From assembly GCA_963799085.1 (NCBI GenBank), contig CAWCWA010000010.1, forward strand, positions 62,001 through 126,000: DNA of 64,000 nucleotides, written 5' to 3'. Positions 19,924 through 28,601 of the stretch are shown here, in pieces. The stretch comes from AP-15 sp963799085. GTDB taxonomy: Bacteria; Pseudomonadota; Alphaproteobacteria; ATCC43930; CGMCC-115725. Every line of letters begins with the position of its first letter. Within the stretch, counting starts at the first letter, position 1. The position numbers were made by a program, and so were the translations under genes. The notes beneath the pieces were generated by a model, which made no database searches, had not been told where the DNA came from, and saw only the letters and a program-made list of their open reading frames with translations.

Positions 19924-21117
19924 CTATCGGGCGGGCGAGGGAACGAGGCGGGCGATGACGCGGTCGAGTTCGGCCAGCTGCGTCTCCCAGCGGTAGTTGG
20001 CCTCGACCGCGGCCCGCGCCGCTTGCGACATCCGCCGGCGCAGCGCGTCGTCCTGCAGCAGCCGGACGATGTGCCCGGCGAACGCCGCCGGATCGTCCGC
20101 CACCAGGATGCCCTCCCCTTCGGGGATGACCGTGCCGCGCCAGGTGGTGGTGGTCGCAACGCAGGGGAGCGCCATCGCCATCGCTTCGAGAAGCTTGTTC
20201 TGGATGCCGCGCGCCATTCGCAACGGCGCCACGAATACTTCGGCGCGGCCGAGATAGGGCCGCGTATCCGGGACCCAGCCGGTGACTTCGACGCCCGGAT
20301 GCTTCGCGAGCGCCGTCACCGCCGTGGTCGGCCGGCTGCCGCAGATCGTGAAGCTCGCCTGCGGCAGCCGCTGCCGCACGAGCGGCAGGATCGCTTCGCA
20401 GAACCAGGCGACGGCGTCGATGTTCGGCAGGTAGTCCATGACGCCGGTGAACGCCAGGGCGCCCGGCTGCTTCGGCGCCCCCGCCGGCTGGAAATAGTCG
20501 ATATCGACGCCGTTGCCGACGAGGCTGACCGGCGCCCCCGGTATCAGCCGTTCGAAATCACGGCGCTCAATCTCGGTATGAACGAAGGCGTGGGAAAACT
20601 CGCGCGCGATCTTGCGCTCATAGGCGAGAAAGCGCCGCTCCTCGATCGCGTAAACCCGGTTTAGCGGCCAGCGCGAGCGCTTTGCGTATTGTCCCCAACG
20701 CAGCAAATCGAGGTCGCCGAACTGCATGATCCGCGGCACTTGCGCAAAGGGCTCGGCGTATGACGCGACATTGGCGCTGTAGACGACGATCAGGTCGGGC
20801 CGCACAGCGGCGAATTTTTCGGCGACGGCCCTGTGCAATTTGGGCTCGCTCAGCGCCGCCACCGTCAACGAGCGGCCGCAGACGAGCGCCTGCATCGCGC
20901 GCCGCCTGATGGCGAACCCCGACAGCGGAACTGCCGTGACGCTTGCCGCCACCCCGCGCAATCCGGCGAGGTTGTCGAGATCGGGCGTCCCATCGGCGAG
21001 GCAGAAGACATGCACCTGATGCGCCGCGGACAGGTGCCGGATTTCGTTGAAGGTTGCAATCTTGTCGCCGCGGTCGGGGGGATAGGGCACGCGGCGGCAG
21101 ATGAAGAAAATCCGCAT
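19924..21117 (-). CDS. Glycosyltransferase, TIGR03087-type (exopolysaccharide-associated)
   Basis: A 397-residue GT-B fold glycosyltransferase resembling the TIGR03087 group, often found with exosortase/exopolysaccharide loci. The N-terminus RRVPYPPDRGDKIATFNEIRH is the family signature; the Rossmann half ends in VGNGVDIDYFQP, and the donor-binding C-terminal half has the EX7E-like stretch in LRMARGIQNKLLEAMAMALP. It probably transfers a nucleotide-activated sugar at the cytoplasmic face of the membrane. Its ATG overlaps the stop of the upstream glycoside hydrolase-like gene (TGATG), so the two are translationally coupled. No exosortase or polymerase gene is in the window. Confidence 0.87.
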   Translation of the reverse strand: MRIFFICRRVPYPPDRGDKIATFNEIRHLSAAHQVHVFCLADGTPDLDNLAGLRGVAASVTAVPLSGFAIRRRAMQALVCGRSLTVAALSEPKLHRAVAEKFAAVRPDLIVVYSANVASYAEPFAQVPRIMQFGDLDLLRWGQYAKRSRWPLNRVYAIEERRFLAYERKIAREFSHAFVHTEIERRDFERLIPGAPVSLVGNGVDIDYFQPAGAPKQPGALAFTGVMDYLPNIDAVAWFCEAILPLVRQRLPQASFTICGSRPTTAVTALAKHPGVEVTGWVPDTRPYLGRAEVFVAPLRMARGIQNKLLEAMAMALPCVATTTTWRGTVIPEGEGILVADDPAAFAGHIVRLLQDDALRRRMSQAARAAVEANYRWETQLAELDRVIARLVPSPAR

Positions 21118-23651
21118 CAGGGCTCGACCCGCAATTCCGCGGTTGCCGTCAGACCGCTCGCCGCCTCGCGCACCCGGATGTGCCAGACCCCGGTTTTGTC
21201 GTTGATGGCAAATGGCAGAACCGCAGTCGCGCGTCCATTCGGGGCGAGCAGGTTTCCCGAATAAGCTGCGGCTATGCCGCCGTCCGGATCGACCGCCTCG
21301 ACGTGAAAGACGTTCTGCGCTGCACCCGTGCCGGATCGAAGCGCAACCTCGACCGTGTCGCCCGCACGCGCCGCCGGGGGTCCTGCGATCGACGGCGGGT
21401 CCGGCGCGGCGGGGAAAAGCGCGAGCAAGACCGGCTCGACGCGGTCCAGCCGAAGCGCCAATCGGTCCGTTTCCCCGAGATCGCGGCCGGTGCGGATATC
21501 CCGGACGTGAAGGGGCTTTGGCAGGGCCAGAACAACTGCCTCGCTCTCGGCAGGGTCGGCGGCCGCGAAGTCACGCTGCAAGGCGACAATCGTCGTCGCC
21601 CCGTTTTCGAAGACGCGGGTCTCGACGTCGCTCACCGGCGCACCATCCGTCCCGGCGAGCGGGTAGGGCGGCTTCACGCCCACTGTGGCGAGGATCTCGC
21701 GCACGCTCTCGGCGTCCCTCCGAACGTCTTGCGACAGTCGAAGATAGACCGCCCTTCCTTTCCCGAAGGAAAAGCTGGTCGCCGCCGCGGCGGGTCCGGC
21801 CGGATACAATTCCTCCAGTAGCGGCGCTGCGGCGGCGCGGCCGTGCTGGTCGAAAAGACCCGGCCGACCGTCCGCCACGACGGTCCCGCCAACTGCGACA
21901 AAGTCGCGGATCGCTTCTGCGGCCTGCGGCGAAAGCGCGATCGTGTGCGGCAGCAGCAGCACCCGAACCCTGCCGCTCTGCAATTCAGCCGGCAAACCCC
22001 GCGAGGAAATGAAGCGCGGCTGCATCCCCAGATGCTCGATCGCATGTAAGGCATTGTCCGCGGCGGCGCGAACCAGTTCCGGCTCGTACTCGGTGCTGGC
22101 GTTGCGCTGTGTCCAATCCTCGCCGCTCGCCTTGCGTTCGAGAAGCCAGGCAACGCGCATGCTTTCCGGAGAGTAGACGATGCCCACCGGGTCGAGACGG
22201 TGCCGGCTGTTGATCAACACGGCTCCGAGCCCGCCTCGGATCTCGTCGAATTGTGGAGCCGATTCGCGCGCCCGCGGGCCCAATCTTCCGTCCTTGTCGA
22301 CAAAACCGTCGTCCTCGTCCCACAAAATCAGCCCGCGCGTTCCGCGCAGCAATCGGCTCCATCTGCTGTGTGCCTCGGTCGGGCCGCTTTGCCCCGAATT
22401 CGTCAGCAACACCAGATCAGGCGCAAACGAGCGCAAAAGATCGATATTGCCGCCGAAATCGTAGAGCTCCATCGCGTCGACCGCGCTGGCGAGGCGGGAA
22501 TAGTCATACCCGCCCCAGCCCGGGATCTGTCCGCCCTCGATCGCCGACATCGCCTCCGGATCGGCGGCGTGGATGGCGGCTGTGCCGGCCGAAATCGCGC
22601 GGGCGAAGGCCACGTCCATCCATTCCTTGAAGTCTGCCCAGGCGGCGTAATTGCGGTCCGACCGTCCCAGGGCCTCGGCCGTCGTCATCGGCGCGACCGC
22701 GTCCCAGGCGGCGAATTTGCTGCCCCATTCGCGGTTCAGCGCTTCGAGGCTCTCATATTTTGCCTGCAGCCACTGCCGCATCGCCGCCAGCGAGTCGGGC
22801 GAAAGATCGAAATCCCAGAAGGCCGACAGGTCGGCGATGCCGGTTTCGTCGCCGAGGCTGTAGTAGAGCGGTCGATATTGTCGCAAGGCGCGAACGCTGC
22901 GGCCGAGGCGCGCCCCGATGCGATCGAGCCACTGGGGATCGGAGAGGCTGGGCTCTCGGATAAAGGCGGCAGGGTCGCCGCGACGATAGCGGTCCTTTGC
23001 TGCGAGAAAGCGCCAATTGACCGGCTGCGTTGCGAACCAGCGGTGGTAGGCGGAGTAGAAATCGGTCGCGATGTTCTCGAGATAGAAGCGCAGATTCTGC
23101 TGCACGAGCGGCGTCAGCTGGTCGGCGGCAAAGCCTCCCGACTTATCGCGGTGGCTCGCTTCCACCATGCCGGCGGTGACACCCAGCCGCTTTAGCGCCG
23201 CATAACCGGCGGGCGTCTTGGTCTGCCACATGATGATCTGGAAATCCCACCACGGCGCGGCCCGGGGGGTCGCGACAAACGACGCCGCGGCGGTCGTTTG
23301 ACGCCGGCCTCCGGCGCCATTGTCACCGTCCGGATCGAGCGACAGGTGCGCCACGACCCGGTTCTCGATCGTGACCGCGCGCCTCGCATCCAATGTGAAA
23401 TCGACCTCGGCGGCGTCCTTCAGGTCGAGCGGAATATGCCGCCGCTCGACGATCCGGCCGGCTGTATCGGTCCATTCGACATCGAGAAACCCGCTGCCCG
23501 TGGCCGGCCGGTCGAAACGGTAGGCGACCGCAACCGTTCCGCTGCGCTCGACCGCCTGCGGCAGCGCCAGCGCGTCGGCCTCGACCGGGCGCGCCGCGGC
23601 CAGCCCGAGCAGCACAACGCAGCCGGCGAGCCACCCTAGCCGCCCGGCCAT
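21117..23651 (-). CDS. Secreted beta-galactosidase/GH42-like glycoside hydrolase
   Basis: An 844-residue exported protein. A signal peptide is visible (hydrophobic GWLAGCVVLLGLAAA, cleavage near PVEADA). A beta-rich N-terminal domain is followed by a TIM-barrel region with YYSLGDETGIADLSAFWDFD and FKEWMDVAFARAISAG, which recalls GH42-type or related alpha-amylase-family barrels. A Rossmann-like trimerisation domain follows (VRVLLLPHTIALSPQAAEAI), then beta domains. Candidate catalytic acids are the Glu in LGDETG and the Glu in AIEGGQIPGWGG, by analogy only. ATG 23651 is chosen because it starts the signal peptide; ATG 23720 in the same frame would run across the rplU promoter. Coupled to the glycosyltransferase gene, it may trim or remodel a surface polysaccharide. 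Confidence 0.72.
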   Translation of the reverse strand: MAGRLGWLAGCVVLLGLAAARPVEADALALPQAVERSGTVAVAYRFDRPATGSGFLDVEWTDTAGRIVERRHIPLDLKDAAEVDFTLDARRAVTIENRVVAHLSLDPDGDNGAGGRRQTTAAASFVATPRAAPWWDFQIIMWQTKTPAGYAALKRLGVTAGMVEASHRDKSGGFAADQLTPLVQQNLRFYLENIATDFYSAYHRWFATQPVNWRFLAAKDRYRRGDPAAFIREPSLSDPQWLDRIGARLGRSVRALRQYRPLYYSLGDETGIADLSAFWDFDLSPDSLAAMRQWLQAKYESLEALNREWGSKFAAWDAVAPMTTAEALGRSDRNYAAWADFKEWMDVAFARAISAGTAAIHAADPEAMSAIEGGQIPGWGGYDYSRLASAVDAMELYDFGGNIDLLRSFAPDLVLLTNSGQSGPTEAHSRWSRLLRGTRGLILWDEDDGFVDKDGRLGPRARESAPQFDEIRGGLGAVLINSRHRLDPVGIVYSPESMRVAWLLERKASGEDWTQRNASTEYEPELVRAAADNALHAIEHLGMQPRFISSRGLPAELQSGRVRVLLLPHTIALSPQAAEAIRDFVAVGGTVVADGRPGLFDQHGRAAAAPLLEELYPAGPAAAATSFSFGKGRAVYLRLSQDVRRDAESVREILATVGVKPPYPLAGTDGAPVSDVETRVFENGATTIVALQRDFAAADPAESEAVVLALPKPLHVRDIRTGRDLGETDRLALRLDRVEPVLLALFPAAPDPPSIAGPPAARAGDTVEVALRSGTGAAQNVFHVEAVDPDGGIAAAYSGNLLAPNGRATAVLPFAINDKTGVWHIRVREAASGLTATAELRVEP

Positions 23652-23664
23652 TCCGGCGGCAGAG

Positions 23665-23692
23665 TTGACAGAACCGGCGCCAAATCTATAGT
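23665..23692 (+). promoter_or_regulatory. Sigma-70-type promoter of the rplU-rpmA-obgE operon
   Basis: TTGACA (23665-23670) and TATAGT (23687-23692) are separated by 16 bases, a near-consensus vegetative promoter. Transcription would start near 23699, about 77 bases before the rplU ATG. It lies between the divergent hydrolase start and rplU. Confidence 0.72.
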
Positions 23693-23775
23693 GCCGGCCT
23701 CGCCGGTGGGGCTTGTCCATCGGGCGACGGCCTGCTGTTGCGCCGGAGGCGCGCGCCACCACATCCGCGAGTGTC

Positions 23776-24129
23776 ATGTTTGCAGTGATCCGAACCGGCG
23801 GCAAGCAATACAAGGTCGCCCAGGAAGACCTTATCACGGTAGAGAAATTGCTGGGCGAGCCCGGCGATCCGGTGGCGTTCGCCGAAGTGTTGATGATCGG
23901 CGAGGGTGCGGAGATTTCGGCCGGCGACCCATTGTTGGCCGGCGCGTCGGTCAGCGCCATGATTGTCGAACAGAGCCGGGCGCCGAAGATCATCGTCTTC
24001 AAGAAGAAGCGGCGGCATAATTACCGGCGCAAGAAGGGGCATCGCCAGCAGCAGACCGTTTTGCGCATCACCGCGATCAGCGGCCGGTCGGGAGCGGCCG
24101 GCGAGGAAGGACCAGCAGATGGCGCATAA
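23776..24129 (+). CDS. rplU: 50S ribosomal protein L21
   Basis: Large-subunit ribosomal protein L21, 117 residues. It begins MFAVIRTGGKQYKVAQEDLI, the invariant family start, and includes the RNA-binding VFKKKRRHNYRRKKGHRQ segment. A short Ala/Gly-rich C-terminal extension follows. The start ATG is fixed by homology. It is first in the block with rpmA and obgE, downstream of a strong promoter. Its 3' end overlaps the start of rpmA by 11 bases, a tighter arrangement than the usual short gap. Confidence 0.96.
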   Translation: MFAVIRTGGKQYKVAQEDLITVEKLLGEPGDPVAFAEVLMIGEGAEISAGDPLLAGASVSAMIVEQSRAPKIIVFKKKRRHNYRRKKGHRQQQTVLRITAISGRSGAAGEEGPADGA

Positions 24130-24394
24130 GAAGGCGGGCGGATCCTCGCGCAACGGCCGCGACAGCCGCGGCCGGCGGCTCGGCGTCAAGAAATTCGGCG
24201 GCGAAATCGTCATTCCCGGCAACATAATCGTGCGCCAGCGCGGCACTAAATTCCATCCCGGGGCGCATGTCGGCATCGGCCGAGACCATACGCTGTTTGC
24301 GACCGTCGAGGGTGCGGTCAAATTCCACACCGGGCTCGCCGGCCGCACTTACGTCTCGGTGGTTCCGCCGCAACCGGCCGAAGCCGCCGAATAG
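24119..24394 (+). CDS. rpmA: 50S ribosomal protein L27
   Basis: Large-subunit ribosomal protein L27, 91 residues, with the N-terminal tail that reaches the peptidyl-transferase centre. It starts MAHKKAGGSSRNGRDSRGRR with no cleavable extension. Family motifs KKFGGE, GNIIVRQRGTKFHPG and GIGRDHTLFA are complete. GAGGAAGG lies nine bases before the ATG within the end of rplU. The TAG stop lies at the foot of a large inverted repeat. Confidence 0.96.
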   Translation: MAHKKAGGSSRNGRDSRGRRLGVKKFGGEIVIPGNIIVRQRGTKFHPGAHVGIGRDHTLFATVEGAVKFHTGLAGRTYVSVVPPQPAEAAE

Positions 24395-24449
24395 CGTTCC
24401 CCACGATCGCGAACCGAGGGGGAACGCTTCGGCTGTTCCCCTTTCTTGT
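24393..24449 (+). promoter_or_regulatory. Mutually exclusive hairpins between rpmA and obgE (attenuator-like)
   Basis: Three related arms occur in 50 bases. AGCGTTCCCC (24393-24402) pairs perfectly with GGGGAACGCT (24419-24428). The middle arm GGGGAAC (24419-24425) can instead pair with GTTCCCC (24435-24441), giving a compact hairpin followed by CTTTCTT. The second looks like a weak intrinsic terminator and the first would prevent it. The first hairpin includes the last bases of the rpmA stop codon, so ribosome release could affect which one forms. Confidence 0.5.
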
Positions 24450-24461
24450 CGGTGAATTCCG

Positions 24462-25496
24462 ATGAAATTCCTCGACCAGTGCAAGATTTACCTCAAGAGC
24501 GGCGACGGCGGCCGCGGCGCGATGAGCTTCCGCCGCGAGAAGTTCATCGAATTCGGCGGCCCCGACGGGGGCGACGGCGGCAAGGGCGGCGACATCGTCT
24601 TCCTCGCGGTCGATAACCTCAACACCCTGATCGACTATCGCTATCAGCAGCATTTCCGCGCCGCGAACGGGACGGGCGGGGCCGGCCGCGAGCGCACCGG
24701 CGCCGGCGGCGCCGATCTCGTGCTGCGCGTGCCGGCGGGGACGCAGATCCTGGACGAGGCGAACGAGCGGGTGCTTGCCGACCTGACCCGAGCGGGCGAG
24801 CGACGCGTGCTGCTGCGCGGCGGCGATGGCGGCTTCGGCAACGCGCATTACAAGAGTTCGACCAACCGCGCGCCGCGCCGCGCCGACCCCGGCTGGCCGG
24901 GTGCTGAGGCGTGGGTCTGGCTGCGCCTCAAGCTGATTGCCGATGCCGGCCTCGTCGGCCTCCCGAACGCCGGAAAATCGACCTTCCTCGCCGCGGTGAC
25001 GGCCGCCCGGCCGAAGATCGCCGACTATCCCTTCACCACCTTGAAGCCGCAGCTCGGCGTGGTGCGGCTCGGCGACCGCGAATTCGTGCTTGCCGATCTG
25101 CCGGGGCTGATTGAGGGGGCGAGCGAAGGGGTCGGCGTCGGCACGCGCTTTCTCGGCCATGTCGAGCGCTGCGCGGTCATCCTGCATCTCGTCGACGGGA
25201 CGCTCGACGATGTCGCGGGCGCCTATCGCACGATCCGCGATGAGCTCCTGCGTTACGGCCATGGCCTCGCCGACAAGCCGGAAATCGTCGGGCTGAACAA
25301 GATCGACGCGCTCGACGCCGATGCGATCGACCGGCAATGCCGCCGTTTGCGGCGTGCGGCGGGAGCAAACGCGACAGTGCTGCCGCTGTCGGGTGTCAGC
25401 GGAGCCGGCGTTCCGGAAGTTCTGGCCGCACTGATGGCGGCGGTTGAAGCGGCGCGGCCCGAGCCCGCGGTGCCGGAGCCGGCGGAATTGTCGTGA
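24462..25496 (+). CDS. obgE: GTPase ObgE/CgtA
   Basis: Obg-family GTPase of 344 residues that acts in 50S ribosome assembly and stress responses. The glycine-rich OBG domain covers residues 1-158 (DGGDGGKGGD, GTGGAGRERTGAGG). The G domain has G1 GLPNAGKST at 166-174, G2 YPFTTL, G3 DLPGLIEGA and G4 NKID. No C-terminal OCT domain is present, as usual for proteobacteria. It follows rpmA by 67 bases that contain competing hairpins, and its stop overlaps the GTG of proB (GTGA). Confidence 0.96.
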   Translation: MKFLDQCKIYLKSGDGGRGAMSFRREKFIEFGGPDGGDGGKGGDIVFLAVDNLNTLIDYRYQQHFRAANGTGGAGRERTGAGGADLVLRVPAGTQILDEANERVLADLTRAGERRVLLRGGDGGFGNAHYKSSTNRAPRRADPGWPGAEAWVWLRLKLIADAGLVGLPNAGKSTFLAAVTAARPKIADYPFTTLKPQLGVVRLGDREFVLADLPGLIEGASEGVGVGTRFLGHVERCAVILHLVDGTLDDVAGAYRTIRDELLRYGHGLADKPEIVGLNKIDALDADAIDRQCRRLRRAAGANATVLPLSGVSGAGVPEVLAALMAAVEAARPEPAVPEPAELS

Positions 25497-26677
25497 GCGC
25501 CGCCGCGTCGGACCTGGCCCAACCGGGTGCGGGCGAGGCGCTGCGCCAGGCCCGGCGCCTCGTCGTCAAGATCGGCTCGGCGCTGCTCGTCGCCGACAAC
25601 GGGGAAATTCGCCGGCTCTGGCTCGAGGCGCTCGCTGACGATGTCGCGCACTGCCGCGACCGCGGCCAGGAAGTGATCCTCGTCTCCTCCGGCGCCATCG
25701 CGGTCGGCCGCCGCCATCTCGGGCTCGTCGGCCGGCGCCTGCGGCTCGAAGAAAAGCAGGCCGCGGCCGCGACCGGCCAGATCCGTCTTGCGCACGCCTA
25801 CCAGGAGGCGCTCGCCCGCCATGGCGTCACAGTCGCGCAGATCCTGCTGACCCCCGACGATACCGAGGAGCGCCGCCGCCACCTGAACGCGCGCGCGACC
25901 TTCAACCAACTGCTTGCTCTGGGCGCGGTCCCGGTCGTCAACGAGAACGACACGGTCGCCACCGCCGAGATCCGGTTCGGCGACAACGATCGGCTGGCCG
26001 CACGCGTCGCCCAGATGACGAGCGCCGATCTCCTGCTGCTGCTTTCCGACATCGACGGGCTCTACACCGCCGATCCGCGCCAGGACCCGCAGGCGCGGCA
26101 CATCGCGACCGTCGCCGAGATCGGCCCCGAAATCGAGGCGATGGCGGGTGTGGCGCCGCCGGGCTATAGTTCGGGCGGCATGGTGACGAAACTCGCCGCG
26201 GCGCGCATCGCCACCGCCGCCGGCTGCCGCATGCTGATCGCCCAGGGTCGCACCGCCAGCGCCCGTACCGCTCCTACGGCGCCAGGACCGCTCGCCGCCA
26301 TCGAAGCGGGGGCGCGCACGACCCTCTTCCTGCCGCGCGGCGAGCCGCGTTCGGCGCGCAAGGCGTGGATTGCGGGCGCGCTCAACCCGTGCGGCGCGCT
26401 GATCGTCGACGACGGCGCAGTCGGCGCCCTGCATCGCGGCAAGAGCCTGTTGCCGGCCGGGGTTGTCGCAGTCGAGGGCAGCTTCGAGCGCGGCGACGCG
26501 GTCGTCGTGCGCACCAGCGCCGGGATCGAGGCCGGCCGCGGCCTCTCGGCCTATTCGAGCGGCGATATTCGCCTCGTAGCCGGCCACAAGAGTGATGAAA
26601 TCGCCGGCATCCTCGGCTACCGTGGCCGCGACGAGATCATTCACCGCGACGATCTGGTGCTGAGCGAGCCGCGATGA
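25493..26677 (+). CDS. proB: Glutamate 5-kinase
   Basis: First enzyme of proline biosynthesis, phosphorylating L-glutamate to glutamyl 5-phosphate; 394 residues. The amino-acid-kinase domain begins RRLVVKIGSALLV, with VSSGAIAVGRRHLGL, NENDTVATAEIRFGDND and GMVTKLAAARIA. A C-terminal PUA domain covers about residues 300-385 (NPCGALIVDDGAV, GIEAGRGLSAYSSGDI). The start is GTG overlapping the obgE stop, and proA follows with a 4-base ATGA overlap, so obgE, proB and proA are coupled. Proline feedback inhibition is expected from the family. Confidence 0.96.
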   Translation: MSAAASDLAQPGAGEALRQARRLVVKIGSALLVADNGEIRRLWLEALADDVAHCRDRGQEVILVSSGAIAVGRRHLGLVGRRLRLEEKQAAAATGQIRLAHAYQEALARHGVTVAQILLTPDDTEERRRHLNARATFNQLLALGAVPVVNENDTVATAEIRFGDNDRLAARVAQMTSADLLLLLSDIDGLYTADPRQDPQARHIATVAEIGPEIEAMAGVAPPGYSSGGMVTKLAAARIATAAGCRMLIAQGRTASARTAPTAPGPLAAIEAGARTTLFLPRGEPRSARKAWIAGALNPCGALIVDDGAVGALHRGKSLLPAGVVAVEGSFERGDAVVVRTSAGIEAGRGLSAYSSGDIRLVAGHKSDEIAGILGYRGRDEIIHRDDLVLSEPR

Positions 26678-27960
26678 CGAGCGACACGACGGCGGGCCAC
26701 AAGACGATGCCCGATCTGGCCGAAGAAATGACGGAAATCGGCCGCCGCGCGCGGGCCGCCGCCGCCGAATTGGCGCTCGCCCCGGCCGCGGCCAAGACCG
26801 CCGCCCTTCGCGAGGCCGCCCAGGCCGTGCGCCACGGCGCCAACGCCATCCTCGACGCCAACGCCCGCGACCTCGCCGAGGCCGAGGATTTGGCGCCGGC
26901 GTTACGCGACCGGCTGGCGCTCGATCCCAAGCGCCTTGAGGCGATCGCCGCCGGGCTCGAAGCGATCGCCGAACTTCCCGACCCGGTGGGCCGCGTTCTC
27001 GATCGCCGCACCCGGCCGAACGGGCTCGAGATCGAGCGCGTCGCCGTGCCGCTCGGCGTCATCGGCATCATCTACGAGAGCCGGCCCAACGTCACCGCCG
27101 ACGCCGGCGGGCTGGCGCTCAAATCGGGCAATGCTGCGATCCTGCGCGGCGGCTCGGAGAGCTTTTATTCCTCGCGCGCGCTCGTCGCGGCTCTCGGCGC
27201 GGGACTGCGCTCCGCCGGTCTGCCCGAGGCGGCAATCCAGCTGGTCCCGACCCGCGACCGCGCCGCGGTCGGGCTGATGCTGGCGATGAGCGAGCACATC
27301 GACATCATTGTGCCGCGCGGCGGCCGTTCGCTGATCGAGCGGGTGCAGCGCGACAGCCGGATCCCGGTCATCGCCCATCTCGAAGGCCTCTGCCACACCT
27401 ATGTCGACGCTGCCGCCGATCCGGAAAAGGCGCTGGCGATCGTGCGCAACGCCAAGATGCGGCGGGTCTCGATCTGCGGCACCACCGAAACCCTGCTCGT
27501 CGACCGCCGAGCCGCCGAGGCGCAGTTGCCGGCGATCCTCGCCGATCTGCGCGAAGCCGGCTGCGAATTGCGCGGCGACCCGGCGACCCGCGCGATCGAT
27601 CCCGCGGTGCTGCCGGCAAGCGAGGAGGATTGGCGGACCGAATATCTCGACGCAATCCTGTCGGTGCGCGTCGTTGACGGCGTCGCAGGCGCCATCGCGC
27701 ACGTCAACGAATACGGCTCGCACCACACCGACGCGATCGTGACCGAAGACAAGGCGGCGGCGGACCGGTTTTTGCGCGAGGTCGACAGCGCCATCGTGCT
27801 GGTCAACGCCTCGACCCAGTTCGCCGACGGCGGCGAATTCGGCATGGGTGCGGAGATCGGCATCTCAACGCAGCGCTTACCGCCCCGCGGTCCGGTGGGT
27901 GCGGCCGAATTGACCAGCTACAAGTATCTGGTTCGCGGCACCGGGCAGGTGCGCCCCTGA
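26674..27960 (+). CDS. proA: Glutamate-5-semialdehyde dehydrogenase (gamma-glutamyl phosphate reductase)
   Basis: Second enzyme of proline biosynthesis, reducing glutamyl 5-phosphate with NADPH; 428 residues, normal length. Family signatures are VPLGVIGIIYESRPNVT, LKSGNAAILRGGSES, PRGGRSLI and the catalytic-cysteine segment HLEGLCHTYVD. The C-terminus contains FADGGEFGMGAEIGISTQ. The ATG overlaps the proB stop; a second ATG twelve codons on is an alternative start. Directly followed by nadD. Confidence 0.96.
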   Translation: MTSDTTAGHKTMPDLAEEMTEIGRRARAAAAELALAPAAAKTAALREAAQAVRHGANAILDANARDLAEAEDLAPALRDRLALDPKRLEAIAAGLEAIAELPDPVGRVLDRRTRPNGLEIERVAVPLGVIGIIYESRPNVTADAGGLALKSGNAAILRGGSESFYSSRALVAALGAGLRSAGLPEAAIQLVPTRDRAAVGLMLAMSEHIDIIVPRGGRSLIERVQRDSRIPVIAHLEGLCHTYVDAAADPEKALAIVRNAKMRRVSICGTTETLLVDRRAAEAQLPAILADLREAGCELRGDPATRAIDPAVLPASEEDWRTEYLDAILSVRVVDGVAGAIAHVNEYGSHHTDAIVTEDKAAADRFLREVDSAIVLVNASTQFADGGEFGMGAEIGISTQRLPPRGPVGAAELTSYKYLVRGTGQVRP

Positions 27961-28601
27961 CCGTCCTGGGCGGGCTCCCACCGCGCGCCGGTCGTCGGCG
28001 CTGCATCGGCCTGTTGGGCGGCTCGTTCAATCCGGCCCATGCCGGCCATGTGCACATCAGCCTGACCGCGCTCAAGCGCCTCGGCCTCGACGAGGTCTGG
28101 TGGCTGGTGTCGCCGCAGAACCCCTTGAAGCCGACGTCCGGCATGGCACCCTTCGCCGAGCGGCTGCGCCGGGCGCGTCGGGTCGCGGAGCCGCACCGGC
28201 GCTTGGTTGTCAGCGATTTCGAGGCCGGGCTTGCCTCGACTTATACTGCCGACACGCTGCAGGCTCTGTGCCGCCGCTTTCCCCGGCTAAATTTCGTATG
28301 GTTGATAGGCGCCGACAACCTGCTGCAATTACGATACTGGCAACGTTGGCCGGAGATCTTCGAGACTGTGGCGATTGCCGTCTTCGACCGCCCATCCCAT
28401 TCTTTAAGGGCGTTGAGCGGCATGGCCGCGCGGCGGTTCGCCTCCCGTCGCCTCCCGGTCTCGGCGGCAAGGCGGCTGGCGGAGATGAAGCCGCCCGCCT
28501 GGATATTCTTCCACAGCCGGCTCGACCCGACCTCGGCGACCGCGATCCGATCCACCGCGGGCCGGGCCCCCGTTCATCCTTCAGAGGAGCAAAGACCGCA
28601 C
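27957..28601 (+). CDS. nadD: Nicotinate-nucleotide adenylyltransferase (start unclear, no stop before rsfS)
   Basis: Adenylates nicotinate mononucleotide in NAD synthesis. The Rossmann nucleotidyltransferase signature GLLGGSFNPAHAGH is complete, as are WLVSPQNPLK, WLIGADNLLQL and the C-terminal PTSATAIR, the equivalent of the ISSTxxR motif. Two things are odd. No ATG, GTG or TTG lies in frame before the first beta strand; the frame opens at CTG (27957) overlapping the proA stop, while TTG 28014 would cut into the nucleotide-binding loop. No stop follows: the frame runs without a break into rsfS. Either a base is missing near each end or the two proteins are fused. The boundary is set at the likely rsfS start. 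Confidence 0.8.
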
